From Clostridiales bacterium (GTDB taxonomy: Bacteria; Bacillota; Clostridia; Christensenellales; Borkfalkiaceae): a stretch of DNA of 64,000 nucleotides. Under the pieces are notes generated by a model. It was not told the DNA's origin and searched no databases. It worked only from the letters and a program-made list of their open reading frames with translations. Both the position numbers and the translations under genes were made by a program. The DNA lies in assembly GCA_015055965.1 (NCBI GenBank), contig SVHG01000002.1:1-64000 (forward strand), written 5' to 3'. Positions 36,191-45,231 of the stretch are shown in pieces. Every line of letters starts with the position of its first letter. Position 1 is the stretch's first letter.

Positions 36191-36226
36191 AAAAGGAAAT
36201 GCAAGAAAGCATTTCCTTTTTTATGT
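36191..36226 (+). terminator. Terminator of the yqfC-recO cluster
   Basis: AAAAGGAAATGC (36191-36202) pairs perfectly with GCATTTCCTTTT (36209-36220), followed by TT. Two further small hairpins lie at 36240-36254 (CGTGAT/ATCACG) and about 36263-36290 (TTGCT/AGCAA plus T run). Confidence 0.85.
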
Positions 36227-36371
36227 CATGACCTTTTTTCGTGATTTTATCACGTTGTTTTGCTATTCATAAAGCAAATTTTTTCTTATCATCATTCAAG
36301 GCACGAATAGAGTTTTTCTATCTTTATTGCACGTCTTGAAATTTCCTTTAAATGTTTTTTTTAGCAAAGTA

Positions 36372-36400
36372 TTGACAAGAGTTTTTACTTATGCTATTAT
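36372..36400 (+). promoter_or_regulatory. Promoter of the lipoprotein-peptidase pair
   Basis: TTGACA (36372-36377), 17 bases, extended -10 TGCTATTAT (-10 at 36395-36400). Confidence 0.75.
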
Positions 36401-36478
36401 TATGAGGGTAGAAAGAACTGTATTGTTTTTTATCAGTATAAAATAATAAAATTTTTAAATAAAAAATGGAGGTTTATT

Positions 36479-37561
36479 ATGGCAAAATTATTCAAGAAAA
36501 TATTTATGTTGTTTATGGTGTTTACTTTCATTTTTTCTGCTTTTGGTTGTGATAATGAAGAACAAAGTGATAGTTTACCAGTTATAAATAAAGAAGCGAG
36601 TTTATCGGATTTGGCAAACTTTACAAATATTGTAAGGTTTGAATATTATTCACAGATTAAAGATTTTATTTGCTTAAACGGTGGAAAAACAGATAAATAT
36701 TTTGCTTCAATCAACTTTGATGATTTTAACACTCCTTATGGTATAACTTATGATTGTGGTGGAATTAATGATAAAACTATGGTGCTAAGAACTGGAGGAG
36801 ACCACAATACCGGCATATATGATACGGCTTTGGTGTTTTCAATGTATGCCTATCCCGTAAGCGAAAAACCCACAGATTTAACTTTTGAGCATTTTGTAAC
36901 CGATTCAGCACCTGTTTCAGATTGGGATGGTACTGCTAAAGAAAAGGCGGTGTTTATTTCATCCGGACAAGAAGTTGTTGTGAAATTTTTTTATACTCCG
37001 TTTAAAGAGCACTATACTGAAGAATATATAGAAAACTTTTTAAAAGAACGCTTGCAATGGATTGGAACTGTAAGTTGGGAACAAGAAGAAATAAGAACGG
37101 AAGATCAATGGACGATTGGTCGTGATTTCGGTTATTGGGGTGATAACGAAATAAAATATGAGAATTTAGAAGATTTAAAGAATAATATTCCTTCAGAAAA
37201 ATATTTTCTTTATACAAATGCTACGGCTTATAATTATCTAGTAAGGGATGAAAAAAGCTATCTTCGAAGTTCGATAATAGAGATTCCTGCATTATGGGGT
37301 AAAACACAAAATTGCCAGTTATATTCAATTGAAACCAAAACCGATGATAAAAATCTTGTTTATGAGTACGTAAGCAGACAAAATTCTGATGTTAATGGTG
37401 AGCCTTTGGAAGGACACTTAGGGGTATACGTTTATATCTATCAAGAGAATACGTTGATAGCAATATTAGCTTATAACACAGAAAGGTACACACCTGATTA
37501 TTTTACTGTAGTAGAATATTTAAAAGAAAATTTAGTATTTATAAGAGGTAATAATGTATAG
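36479..37561 (+). CDS. Lipoprotein of unknown function
   Basis: 360 residues, ATGGAGG site upstream. Lipobox FSAFGC (Cys about 24). The mature part is mixed alpha/beta with no domain I recognise; two similar halves may exist (VRFEYYSQIKDFI... and KYFLYTNATAYNYLV...). It overlaps the following secreted peptidase gene by eight bases, so the two are almost certainly co-translated and may work together outside the membrane, for example as peptidase partner or inhibitor. This is positional inference. Confidence 0.75.
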   Translation: MAKLFKKIFMLFMVFTFIFSAFGCDNEEQSDSLPVINKEASLSDLANFTNIVRFEYYSQIKDFICLNGGKTDKYFASINFDDFNTPYGITYDCGGINDKTMVLRTGGDHNTGIYDTALVFSMYAYPVSEKPTDLTFEHFVTDSAPVSDWDGTAKEKAVFISSGQEVVVKFFYTPFKEHYTEEYIENFLKERLQWIGTVSWEQEEIRTEDQWTIGRDFGYWGDNEIKYENLEDLKNNIPSEKYFLYTNATAYNYLVRDEKSYLRSSIIEIPALWGKTQNCQLYSIETKTDDKNLVYEYVSRQNSDVNGEPLEGHLGVYVYIYQENTLIAILAYNTERYTPDYFTVVEYLKENLVFIRGNNV

Positions 37562-39113
37562 AAAAATTAATGCTATTATTTTAGCTTTTATTTTTATAGT
37601 GCTTTCTTTGCCAATTAATTTTACTGTTTTAGCAAGTGGAAGTTATGAGTGTAGTGATTATTTAGGTACTATACCAAGTGGAGAAGATACGGATTTTGGT
37701 TATGAGGCTATAGACTCTTATAGTTCTTTCATGAAATATTACTTTCACAATTTAAAAGAAAATCACGGCTTTAATTATCAAGGTTCTTGTGGTTATGTTG
37801 CTGTTGGCATGCTGTTTGCATATTACGATACTTTTCATGATGACAGGATAATCCCTGAAAGCTATGATAAGTTTTTTGATGTGAATGAGTATACGGCTTA
37901 TATAAACGGAAATCCGTATGATATGATAAATCTTCAATCCTCTCCTGGGTTTGGAAATGATATAATTGAAAATCCGATAGGTTATGTGCCAACAGAGGGT
38001 TTTCCATATTATGCAAATACACTTTCTGCAACTGAATATTATAATGTAGTTGAATCTCGAATTGAAACAGAATTACATTCATATTTAATTTCATTGGGGC
38101 ATGAAAAGGGATGGTATAAACCTTCAAATCCTCGCAAGGAGTATTGTTCAACAACTCATGCAAACTTGCTTGAGTTAATTCCGTATTATTTGTTGGAAAA
38201 ATATCCGAGTGATAATTCAAATCAATTTTCCGGATTTTCTACCGCGGATTTTACTTTATCTTCAATTGAAAAAAGTGATGCTTATGGTAATAATGTTAAA
38301 AACTTTGTTATAAATCAAATTGATGCTGGAAATCCTGTTCTTTTAGCTTTAACGTGGGGAGGATCGGGGCATGTTGTAATAGCTTATGATTATGAAATTG
38401 TTAATGGCGAAATTGAAATTTTTTGTCATTTCGGTTGGGGCAATGGTTCTACACGAAAATCATTAAATAATCCTGTGTTTGGTGGTTATAGGTCGGCAAT
38501 AGTTTTGCAATGGAATACTCCACACGTATGCTCAAACAATTATAATCGTGCAGAAATTGTGGATGGTGTAAGGCAAGACTATTATTACTGTTATGAGCAT
38601 AAGGATATAATAACTTACGACCATGTTTGTTCTAATAGTATCCATAATTATGGTATAGAAACTTATGCAATAACATCAAGCTCTGCAAAATATTATCATA
38701 AAGCTATATGCCATTGTGAAAACGTAATAAACCAATCTCATACAGTTAATGCAAGTGGTTTTTGTACTGTATGTAGTCAACACGTTAACCATAACTTTAC
38801 GTATAACTACAAGGATAACAATACCCATGTTATAAATTGTTCAACGCAAAATTGTTTTTATGCAAAAACTGCACCACACGTATTTGATGCTAGCAATTTG
38901 ACTTATTGCATATTATGTAAGCATATAGTATTAGGCGGCGGAATAGGTAACGTGGGTGGAGTGTTCAGCATTGAATTAGCTCCGCTGGTAAGCGTTAACG
39001 GAAGCTACGTACTCTCAAACGGATGCGTTGTATTAGTAGAGGAAGATAAAGAAGCTTACTTTAATGATACACTTCAATTTTATCCGCGTGGGGAAGTGCC
39101 GCAGATAAACTAA
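37554..39113 (+). CDS. Secreted C39-like cysteine peptidase with C-terminal Cys/His modules
   Basis: 519 residues, AGAGGT upstream. Signal peptide 1-28. Papain-fold signature YQGSCGYVAVGMLFAYYD with catalytic Cys79, and the His motif GGSGHVVIAYDYE with His273 followed by FGWGNG. This resembles C39-like secreted peptidases. Residues about 325-460 hold Cys/His pairs (HVCSNNY; CTVCSQHVNH; CILCKH) like the Cys-rich modules of the 2137-8022 LRR protein. The last 60 residues are beta-rich with less AT-rich DNA. Substrate unknown. Confidence 0.75.
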   Translation: MYRKINAIILAFIFIVLSLPINFTVLASGSYECSDYLGTIPSGEDTDFGYEAIDSYSSFMKYYFHNLKENHGFNYQGSCGYVAVGMLFAYYDTFHDDRIIPESYDKFFDVNEYTAYINGNPYDMINLQSSPGFGNDIIENPIGYVPTEGFPYYANTLSATEYYNVVESRIETELHSYLISLGHEKGWYKPSNPRKEYCSTTHANLLELIPYYLLEKYPSDNSNQFSGFSTADFTLSSIEKSDAYGNNVKNFVINQIDAGNPVLLALTWGGSGHVVIAYDYEIVNGEIEIFCHFGWGNGSTRKSLNNPVFGGYRSAIVLQWNTPHVCSNNYNRAEIVDGVRQDYYYCYEHKDIITYDHVCSNSIHNYGIETYAITSSSAKYYHKAICHCENVINQSHTVNASGFCTVCSQHVNHNFTYNYKDNNTHVINCSTQNCFYAKTAPHVFDASNLTYCILCKHIVLGGGIGNVGGVFSIELAPLVSVNGSYVLSNGCVVLVEEDKEAYFNDTLQFYPRGEVPQIN

Positions 39114-39126
39114 GTTATTAAAAAAC

Positions 39127-39147
39127 CGCGCTATAGCGCGATTAACG
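39127..39147 (+). repeat. Short palindromic tag CGCGCTATAGCGCG-ATTAAC
   Basis: A 14-base perfect palindrome followed by ATTAAC, just after the peptidase stop. It belongs to a family with 109-131, 13895-13906, 18900-18911 and 50464-50485, all directly after genes. Confidence 0.5.
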
Positions 39148-39167
39148 ATATATTTTAGAAAAAAAGA

Positions 39168-39200
39168 AAGGGTGGTTAACTTCTAAGTTAATCACCCTTA
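39168..39200. terminator. Bidirectional terminator between convergent genes
   Basis: AAGGGTGGTTAACTT (39168-39182) pairs with AAGTTAATCACCCTT (39185-39199) with one G-U pair, flanked by A and T runs. Confidence 0.8.
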
Positions 39201-39220
39201 AAATTTATATAAATTGTTAA

Positions 39221-40240
39221 TTACATCATATCAATTAAAATTAATCCGGTTTCTTCCGTACCTTCTTTAATAGCCTTTGCAATAGCTTTAATTTCTAACG
39301 CGCAGCTTTCGTACTTAACGGTGTTAATCTTAAATATGTTTAAATCAACCGTTTTGTTAGCTAGCATATTTATAGCCTTTTCAGTATAGCCGTAGCCGTT
39401 CGTAATACAGCAAAATTCAAGCTGTTTTTTCATAGCAAGGTTAAAGTTCACCTTAAGGTTAGGGGAAGAAAAGCCAACGAAGCCAACTTTAGCGTTGTGT
39501 GAAGCAAGCTTTAAAGCAACGTCCGTATTAATATTGCTATCGGTAACGTAAATAACCTTTTGAGCCATGTGCGCACCGGTTAATTCAGAAACCTCTTTTT
39601 CTAATCGGTTATCAGAAAACAGGTTGTAATAAACGCCGGCTAAGCGTGCTCTTTCTAAATTGCCTTCCTTTCCGTCAATTAAAATGGGAACGCCTTGATA
39701 GTAGATTATTAGCATAGAAATAAGCAAGCCAATATAGCCACCGCCAATAACCGCAACGTGCTCACCCTTAGAAATATTAAGCTTATCAATAGCAGAAAGG
39801 GCAAGAGAAATATGATCAATTAAAATAGCGTCACTATCCTTTACGGTAGAGGGTAGGAAGAATAATCTAGAATTATCAACAACGGCAAAGTCGCGTAAAA
39901 AGCCGTTAGCCTCTTTACCTGCTCTGCGGAAGGAGCAACAGCTTTCTTGATTATTAGAAAGACATTCCACGCACTCCCCACAGGGCGCAACGGGGTTAAT
40001 GAAAACTCTAGTTCCCTTTTCTAAGTAAGCGTAATCACTTGCATCAGAAATTTGCCCGATAGCAATTCTACCGGGGATAATGGGATAATTTACGTTATCG
40101 TCGCCTAAAAGAGTGGCAAAATCCTCCGGTGTTAAAAGAACCTTAGTAATTTTAACCTTAGAAGAATCAACGCTTTCGCAAATTTCCATTTTATTAACTT
40201 CGGTAATTTTTCCTTGTTGGGTAAACTGTAAGCCTAACAT
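39221..40240 (-). CDS. Zinc-type medium-chain dehydrogenase homologue lacking catalytic zinc ligands
   Basis: 339 residues; TAGGAG precedes the ATG at 40240. GroES-like N-terminal half and a Rossmann fold with VAVIGGGYIG. The structural zinc lobe is complete: C87, C90, C93, C101 (PCGECVECLSNNQESC). The catalytic pocket is not: the usual Cys of CGTD is replaced by LTPEDF (36-41) and GHE is GRI (57-59). It may bind a nucleotide without alcohol-dehydrogenase activity, or use another mechanism as in zinc-free quinone reductases. Single gene between terminators. Confidence 0.75.
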   Translation of the reverse strand: MLGLQFTQQGKITEVNKMEICESVDSSKVKITKVLLTPEDFATLLGDDNVNYPIIPGRIAIGQISDASDYAYLEKGTRVFINPVAPCGECVECLSNNQESCCSFRRAGKEANGFLRDFAVVDNSRLFFLPSTVKDSDAILIDHISLALSAIDKLNISKGEHVAVIGGGYIGLLISMLIIYYQGVPILIDGKEGNLERARLAGVYYNLFSDNRLEKEVSELTGAHMAQKVIYVTDSNINTDVALKLASHNAKVGFVGFSSPNLKVNFNLAMKKQLEFCCITNGYGYTEKAINMLANKTVDLNIFKINTVKYESCALEIKAIAKAIKEGTEETGLILIDMM

Positions 40241-40412
40241 AAAAACTCCTAAGCGTGCAAAATGAAGGAACGCACGCCTTATGATTATATATTAAAAGAG
40301 TAAAAATTGCAAGCGAAAAAAGTAATTTAATCGCTAAAAAATTTGCTAACGCCAAAAAAATAAAAAAATGCCAATAAAAGTTATAAAAAAATTAAAAGGG
40401 GCGGTTAAACCC

Positions 40413-40441
40413 TTGACTTAAAGTAAAAAATATAATATAAT
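40413..40441 (+). promoter_or_regulatory. Promoter of rpmE
   Basis: TTGACT (40413-40418), 17 bases, TATAAT (40436-40441). The 50-base leader has GCCC-AG-GGGC, possibly part of an L31 autoregulatory leader, which is only a suggestion. Confidence 0.75.
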
Positions 40442-40497
40442 CTAAAACGGCATTGTGCCCAGGGGCGTAATGTAACAAATAGTGCGAGGTGAAAAAC

Positions 40498-40701
40498 ATG
40501 AAACCTGAAATTCATCCGGAATACAAGCAGGTTAAGGTTCAGTGTGCTTGCGGTGCTACTTTCGTAACCGGTTCAACCAAGAAAGGTGACGTTATTAAGG
40601 TAGATATCTGTTCAAAGTGCCATCCTTACTTTACCGGTAAGCAGAAGCTTGTCGATACAGGCGGACGTGTCGATAAATTCAAAAAGAGATACGGTATGTA
40701 A
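40498..40701 (+). CDS. rpmE: 50S ribosomal protein L31, zinc form
   Basis: 67 residues from ATG 40498 (GAGGTG nine bases upstream; the GTG at 40489 is part of that site). C16, C18, C38 and C41 form the zinc-binding set of the C+ type. Ends KKRYGM. Precedes the prmC-prfA region as in many Firmicutes. Confidence 0.95.
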   Translation: MKPEIHPEYKQVKVQCACGATFVTGSTKKGDVIKVDICSKCHPYFTGKQKLVDTGGRVDKFKKRYGM

Positions 40702-40708
40702 TCTTAAG

Positions 40709-40806
40709 AAGACGGATAACTTCGAGTTCGCTCGAAGTTATTTTATTTTATTAAAAATTAGGCTCTGCTTCGTAAAAACGGAGCATAGCCTAAGAATAAC
40801 CGTCTT
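40709..40806 (+). ncRNA. Three-way-junction RNA element or terminator pair after rpmE
   Basis: Outer arms AAGACGG (40709-40715) and CCGTCTT (40800-40806) pair. Inside are two hairpins: ATAACTTCGAG-TTCG-CTCGAAGTTAT (40716-40741, 11 bp with a UUCG loop, followed by a T-rich stretch, so a terminator) and TTAGGCT...AGCCTAA (about 40758-40794, about 15 bp with one mismatch). The first explains termination of rpmE; the closing stem and second hairpin are not needed for that. Could be a structured leader of the next gene. Confidence 0.45.
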
Positions 40807-40852
40807 TACTAATTAATATAAGCAAAGAAAGATCTTTGCAAGCGGTGTTAAT

Positions 40853-42643
40853 ATGAGTAAAAAGGATAAAAAAGTAACCAAAACCTCAATAGGCGGTCAA
40901 GCTGTATTAGAAGGTGTTATGATGCGCGGTAAAACTGCAATGGCAACCGCCGTGCGTGATGCGGAAGGTAAAATCCGCATGGAAACGAAGCGCGTAACCC
41001 CACCTGAAAAACAGCCTTGGATATTAAGAGCGCCTATAATTAGGGGTGTTGTTAATTTTATAAATTCAATGGTAGGCGGAAGCAAAACGCTAATGCGTTC
41101 AGCTGAAGTTTACGGCGAAGAGGAAGAGCCAAGCAAATTTGAAAAATGGCTTGCCGAAAAATTACACGTAGATCTAATGGGTGTTGTAACCACGATAGCG
41201 TTAATTTTAGGCTTAGGGCTATCCGTGCTTCTTTTCGTTATGCTTCCCCAATGGGTATCTAATGGGATATCGGCGTTAACGGGAATAGAAAGCACTTCAT
41301 TTTGGTATAACCTAATCGAAGGCTTGGTAAGAATATTTATTTTCGTGTGTTATATATTATTGACTTCTTTAATGAAAGATATAAGAAGAACGTATATGTA
41401 CCACGGCGCAGAGCATAAGACCATTACCTGTTACGAAAAGGGGCTGGAATTAACCCCCGAAAACGCTCGTACCTGCACGCGAGTTCATAACCGTTGCGGA
41501 ACGACCTTTTTATTTTTCGTAATGCTGGTTTCTATATTAGTCTTTTCGGTTGCAAACACCTTCTTGGCTGTGCAGGGTGTGTGGAGAATGCTATTAAAAA
41601 TAGCATTATTACCCCTTGTAGCAGGCTTATCTTACGAGCTTTTAAAGGCTCTTGCTAAAACTGATAGCTGGATATTATTCCCTCTAAAAGCCCCCGGCTT
41701 AGCATTACAAAGAATAACCACCAGAGAGCCGGATGACGGCATGCTAGAGGTTGCAATCGCCGCCTTTAAAAAGGTGTTGGAAATGGATGCAGATCCAACT
41801 ATTCCCGAAGAGCAGTTCGTAACCGCATTAAAAGCTAACGTATTATTAGAACAGGTAAACAAGATACTTGCCCCCGCTAACGTAGACGAAAGCGACGGGG
41901 AGTGGATCGTAAGTATATTATCCGGCGTTCCCCGTTCAGATTTAGCAAAAAGCACTCAATTATGTCAGCCCTCGGTTGTAGAAAGAGCGTTTGACTGGGC
42001 AAAACAGCGTTTAGAAGGCGCGCCGTTATGGTATATCACTGGCGACGCGGAATTTTACGGCTATACCTTTAAAGTAGATAGCAGAGTTTTAATTCCCAGA
42101 CCGGAAACGGAAGAGCTTTGCGAATACGCACTTTCCTTAATTAAGGATGGCGATAGCGTGCTTGATTTATGCACGGGTAGCGGTGCAATAGCCGTAACTT
42201 TGGCAAAGAAGAGTAGCGCAACCGTTTATGCAAGCGATATTAGCGAAGGCGCGTTAGAGCTTGCAAGCCAAAACGCAGAGCTAAACCAAGCAAGCGTACA
42301 GTTTATTCACAGTAACTTATTTGAAAATATAGAAGGCAAATTTAACCTAATAGTTTCAAATCCCCCCTATATTCCCACGGCAGACGTACAGCAATTAGAT
42401 AAAGAGGTTAAGGATTACGAGCCTATTCTTGCCCTAGACGGCGGAGTAGACGGCCTTGATTTCTACCGACTAATTGCAAAGAACGCAAGCGAATATTTGG
42501 AAGACGGCGGACTTTTATTAATGGAATTTGGCATTGGTCAGGCGCAAGATATAGCTAACCTATTAGAAGAAAGCTTTACCGAAATAGAAATTAAGAAGGA
42601 TATATCCGGTAAAGAACGCATAATTAAAGCAAGAAAAAGGTAA
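40853..42643 (+). CDS. prmC: YqhQ (DUF1385)-PrmC fusion
   Basis: 596 residues. Residues about 1-305 are DUF1385/YqhQ: GGQAVLEGVMMRGKTAMATA, several TM helices (about 105-250) and YHGAEHKTITCYEKG. Residues about 310-596 are PrmC: helical N-terminal domain, VLIPRPETEEL, DLCTGSGAIAVTLAK for SAM, and IVSNPPYIPTAD. PrmC methylates the Gln of the GGQ motif of release factors; prfA follows after three bases. The same fusion is known in Clostridia. Ribosome site is weak. What a membrane module does for PrmC is unknown. Confidence 0.9.
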   Translation: MSKKDKKVTKTSIGGQAVLEGVMMRGKTAMATAVRDAEGKIRMETKRVTPPEKQPWILRAPIIRGVVNFINSMVGGSKTLMRSAEVYGEEEEPSKFEKWLAEKLHVDLMGVVTTIALILGLGLSVLLFVMLPQWVSNGISALTGIESTSFWYNLIEGLVRIFIFVCYILLTSLMKDIRRTYMYHGAEHKTITCYEKGLELTPENARTCTRVHNRCGTTFLFFVMLVSILVFSVANTFLAVQGVWRMLLKIALLPLVAGLSYELLKALAKTDSWILFPLKAPGLALQRITTREPDDGMLEVAIAAFKKVLEMDADPTIPEEQFVTALKANVLLEQVNKILAPANVDESDGEWIVSILSGVPRSDLAKSTQLCQPSVVERAFDWAKQRLEGAPLWYITGDAEFYGYTFKVDSRVLIPRPETEELCEYALSLIKDGDSVLDLCTGSGAIAVTLAKKSSATVYASDISEGALELASQNAELNQASVQFIHSNLFENIEGKFNLIVSNPPYIPTADVQQLDKEVKDYEPILALDGGVDGLDFYRLIAKNASEYLEDGGLLLMEFGIGQAQDIANLLEESFTEIEIKKDISGKERIIKARKR

Positions 42644-42646
42644 ATT

Positions 42647-43720
42647 ATGATAGAAAAACTTGAAGCGATAAAGCAAAGATACGATATTTTAACCGAAAAG
42701 ATTGCAGATCCCGCCGTTATTGCAAAAATGGATGAATGGAAAAAGATTGCAAAAGAACGCGCAGATATGGAAGAAACGGTTGAAAAATACCTTGAATATA
42801 AGCGTGTAGAAGCAGATAAAATTGCAGCCGAACAGTCCATTTTAACAGAAACCGATCCCGAAATGAAGGCGCTTTTAGAAGAAGAGATTTACGGCTGTAA
42901 AAAACAGCTTGAAGAGCTTATAGAAGAGCTTAAAATTCTTCTTTTACCCAAAGATCCTAACGACGATAAGAACGTTATTTTGGAAATCCGCGGTGGTGCA
43001 GGTGGCGAAGAAGCTGCGTTATTTGCGCAAATTCTTTACAAAATGTATTCCCGTTTTGCAGAAAGCAAGCGTTGGAAGGTAGAAGAAATAGATATTAACG
43101 AAACGGAGCTTGGCGGGGTTAAGGAAGTAACCTTCTCTATAAACGGCAAGGGCGCTTACAGTAAGCTTAAATATGAAAGTGGCGTTCACCGTGTTCAACG
43201 CGTTCCCGAAACGGAATCACAGGGCAGAGTTCACACCTCAACTGCAACGGTAGCCGTTCTTCCCGAAGTAGAAGACGTAGAGGTTAATATTGAAGAAAAG
43301 GATTTAATCATTGAAACCTGCCGTTCAAGTGGCGCAGGTGGTCAGCATATTAACAAAACGGAATCTGCAATAAGAATGGTGCACATTCCCACCGGTATAG
43401 TAGTTACCTGTCAAGACGAGCGTTCGCAGATTAAAAACCGTGAAAAGGCAATGAAGGTTTTAAAATCACGTATTTACGACTATTACAATACTAAATATAT
43501 GAGCGAGTACGCAGAAAACAGAAAGAGTCAGGTTGGTACCGGTGACCGTTCGGAAAGAATAAGAACTTACAACTTCCCCCAAGGCAGGGTAACCGACCAC
43601 CGTATCGGTATGACCTTATACAATCTTCCCGATTTCATTATGGGCGACATTGAAGAAATGGTAGACGCTCTTGCTATTGCAGATAGGGAAAAACAGCTTG
43701 CATCAAGCGAAGATGAATAA
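42647..43720 (+). CDS. prfA: Peptide chain release factor 1
   Basis: 357 residues. GGQ motif in [14 protein letters not shown]; stop-codon reading region [17 protein letters not shown] (PxT type, as RF1, reads UAA/UAG). Normal length. Coupled to prmC, its modifying enzyme. The terminator follows at 43732. Confidence 0.97.
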   Translation: MIEKLEAIKQRYDILTEKIADPAVIAKMDEWKKIAKERADMEETVEKYLEYKRVEADKIAAEQSILTETDPEMKALLEEEIYGCKKQLEELIEELKILLLPKDPNDDKNVILEIRGGAGGEEAALFAQILYKMYSRFAESKRWKVEEIDINETELGGVKEVTFSINGKGAYSKLKYESGVHRVQRVPETESQGRVHTSTATVAVLPEVEDVEVNIEEKDLIIETCRSSGAGGQHINKTESAIRMVHIPTGIVVTCQDERSQIKNREKAMKVLKSRIYDYYNTKYMSEYAENRKSQVGTGDRSERIRTYNFPQGRVTDHRIGMTLYNLPDFIMGDIEEMVDALAIADREKQLASSEDE

Positions 43721-43731
43721 AATCAACCCCA

Positions 43732-43758
43732 AACCGCTGGCTATCCCAGCGGTTTTTT
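43732..43758 (+). terminator. Terminator of prmC-prfA
   Basis: AACCGCTGG (43732-43740) pairs with CCAGCGGTT (43746-43754), five-base loop, T run. Confidence 0.85.
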
Positions 43759-43867
43759 CTATTATTCTAACTTTACTGTTATTCAGAAGCTTTAGCAATA
43801 TCATTAGTTAGCTTTTAGACTCTATAACTTCGCTTTGCTCGTTCCAAGGTGGCACAAGCAAATACTT

Positions 43868-44040
43868 GTCATTCTGGAGCGTAAGCGATAGAATCTCACA
43901 TCAATTTGTCATTCTGGAGTTTTCGCAAGAAAACGATAGAATCTCTTACTCCTATACCTGTCATTCTGGAGCGTTAGCGATAGAATCTCTAACCTATATT
44001 AGTCATTCTAAGCGGAGCGAATGCGCAGTCGAAGAATCTC
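43868..44040 (+). repeat. Four tandem REP-like units
   Basis: Units at 43868-43897, 43908-43945, 43960-43989 and 44002-44040 share GTCATTCT at one end and AGAATCTC at the other, which pair, around variable hairpin loops (GCGTAAGC, TTTTCGCAAGAAAA, GCGTTAGC, a longer GCGGAGCGAATGCGC). The last copy is like the REP family widespread in bacteria. An inverted unit occurs near 8290. The 43759-43867 stretch holds degenerate related sequence and no gene. Confidence 0.75.
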
Positions 44041-44073
44041 TTTAAATTACCAAATTTTTTAAAAATTTGGGTA

Positions 44074-44102
44074 TTGACATATAGCTATACCTATGATAAA
44101 AT
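44074..44102 (+). promoter_or_regulatory. Promoter of the small lipoprotein gene
   Basis: TTGACA (44074-44079), 17 bases, TGATAAAAT extended -10 (-10 at 44097-44102). An imperfect AT-rich palindrome (44048-44073) abuts the -35 box. Confidence 0.75.
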
Positions 44103-44133
44103 AGTGGCATAAAGATAAAAAAGGAAGAAAATT

Positions 44134-44796
44134 ATGAAAAAGTCTAGCATATTTAAAATTTTAACTTTATTTTTAACTTTTATTATCTTTTCTTGCTGTT
44201 CAGGGTGTTTAACTCTTATAAGCTATACACATGAAAAAAATGTACAAGAAGACATCCAAGAACAAAAACAAAAAAAAGCTTTAGCTGATGCCCTTGTTCC
44301 CGAAATTGAGGGGTATACCTTTGAAGCTCTGCTACAATTTGCAGTTGATAATCCGGAAGATATAGAAAAGCAAGGGTTTCTTTATTATTGGGATTTTATG
44401 AAAGAAGAGTATGCTTGTGTTAAAGAAAATAATTCGGAAAATATAGAAGAATATTGGGTTTATCCTTCTATGATTGATATTCAATCAAGAACAAAAGCAG
44501 ATTCGTTAGGTTATGTTATTCCAAGTGAATATCATAAAAAAATTTTTGAAATATTTCCTGAATCTTTTTCTTACCCCGTTATTGAGTATAACGATGAATA
44601 TTTTTATTTAAGGCAAATGAGTTTTTTTCTAAAAAGCAGTAGATCAGGAGCAGGTGCCTTAGCGTTGTTTTTACTTGATTTTGAAAACCATAGAATGTAT
44701 TACGTAGGGTATAGTAAGGGCTGGCTTGAATATGAAATTGCTCACGGGAAATTTTACAAAGCGACTCAATGTTATTATAGAATAATTAAAGAATAA
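44134..44796 (+). CDS. Small lipoprotein of unknown function
   Basis: 220 residues, AAGGAAG upstream. Lipobox CCSGC (Cys about 25), a charged helical linker (QEDIQEQKQKKALADAL), then an alpha/beta domain with TFEALLQFAVDNPED, LGYVIPSEYHKKI and FLLDFENHRMYYVGYSKG. No family recognised. AT-rich. A remnant with a signal peptide but no ATG follows. Confidence 0.7.
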   Translation: MKKSSIFKILTLFLTFIIFSCCSGCLTLISYTHEKNVQEDIQEQKQKKALADALVPEIEGYTFEALLQFAVDNPEDIEKQGFLYYWDFMKEEYACVKENNSENIEEYWVYPSMIDIQSRTKADSLGYVIPSEYHKKIFEIFPESFSYPVIEYNDEYFYLRQMSFFLKSSRSGAGALALFLLDFENHRMYYVGYSKGWLEYEIAHGKFYKATQCYYRIIKE

Positions 44797-44809
44797 AGGG
44801 GTAGTTAAT

Positions 44810-44923
44810 ATAAAGAAATTAAGAATTCTTACAACATTTATACTTTGTTTTATTTTTTTAACTAGCACAGTAAGTGCAATATTTAACGGTTTATTAACAG
44901 TAAAGGCTGAATTACTTAGTTAA
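44810..44923 (+). pseudogene. Signal-peptide ORF without standard start
   Basis: AAAGGGG followed at ten bases by ATA 44810 opens 37 codons: (I)KKLRILTTFILCFIFLTST and a short tail ending at TAA 44921. The N-terminus is that of a secreted peptide. Either ATG mutated to ATA or an ATA start. Terminator follows at 45020. Confidence 0.35.
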
Positions 44924-45019
44924 GATATATTTACTTAAACGGAGAGTTTTATTTGGTAACTCAACAAGAGGAGTTATTATTCCTTCCTAAAAAGGAAGAA
45001 AGTGAATAGTTGAATAAAT

Positions 45020-45059
45020 AAAAAAGATAGAGTTAAAGGGAATAAACTCTATCTTTTTT
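45020..45059. terminator. Strong bidirectional terminator
   Basis: AAAAAAGATAGAGTT (45020-45034) pairs perfectly with AACTCTATCTTTTTT (45045-45059). Confidence 0.85.
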
Positions 45060-45163
45060 GCTTGAAAAATGCTAAATTTTGGTGGCGGAACTAATAAAAA
45101 GCACAAAAAAGAAAAAAAATATAAAAAAGTTTAAAAAAATTGCAAAAAATTTTAGATTTCCTC

Positions 45164-45192
45164 TTGAAAAACTTAACAAAATAGTGTATTAT
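45164..45192 (+). promoter_or_regulatory. Promoter of the P-loop gene
   Basis: TTGAAA (45164-45169), 17 bases, TATTAT (45187-45192). The promoter lies inside a longer open frame, supporting the later ATG at 45232. Confidence 0.65.
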
Positions 45193-45231
45193 ATATATAC
45201 AGAAAATAATATCAGCTTGGAGGACACTCAG

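Noticed and set aside
45079..45231. Longer N-terminus of the P-loop protein
   Set aside because: Contains a clear promoter and only low-complexity Lys-rich codons.
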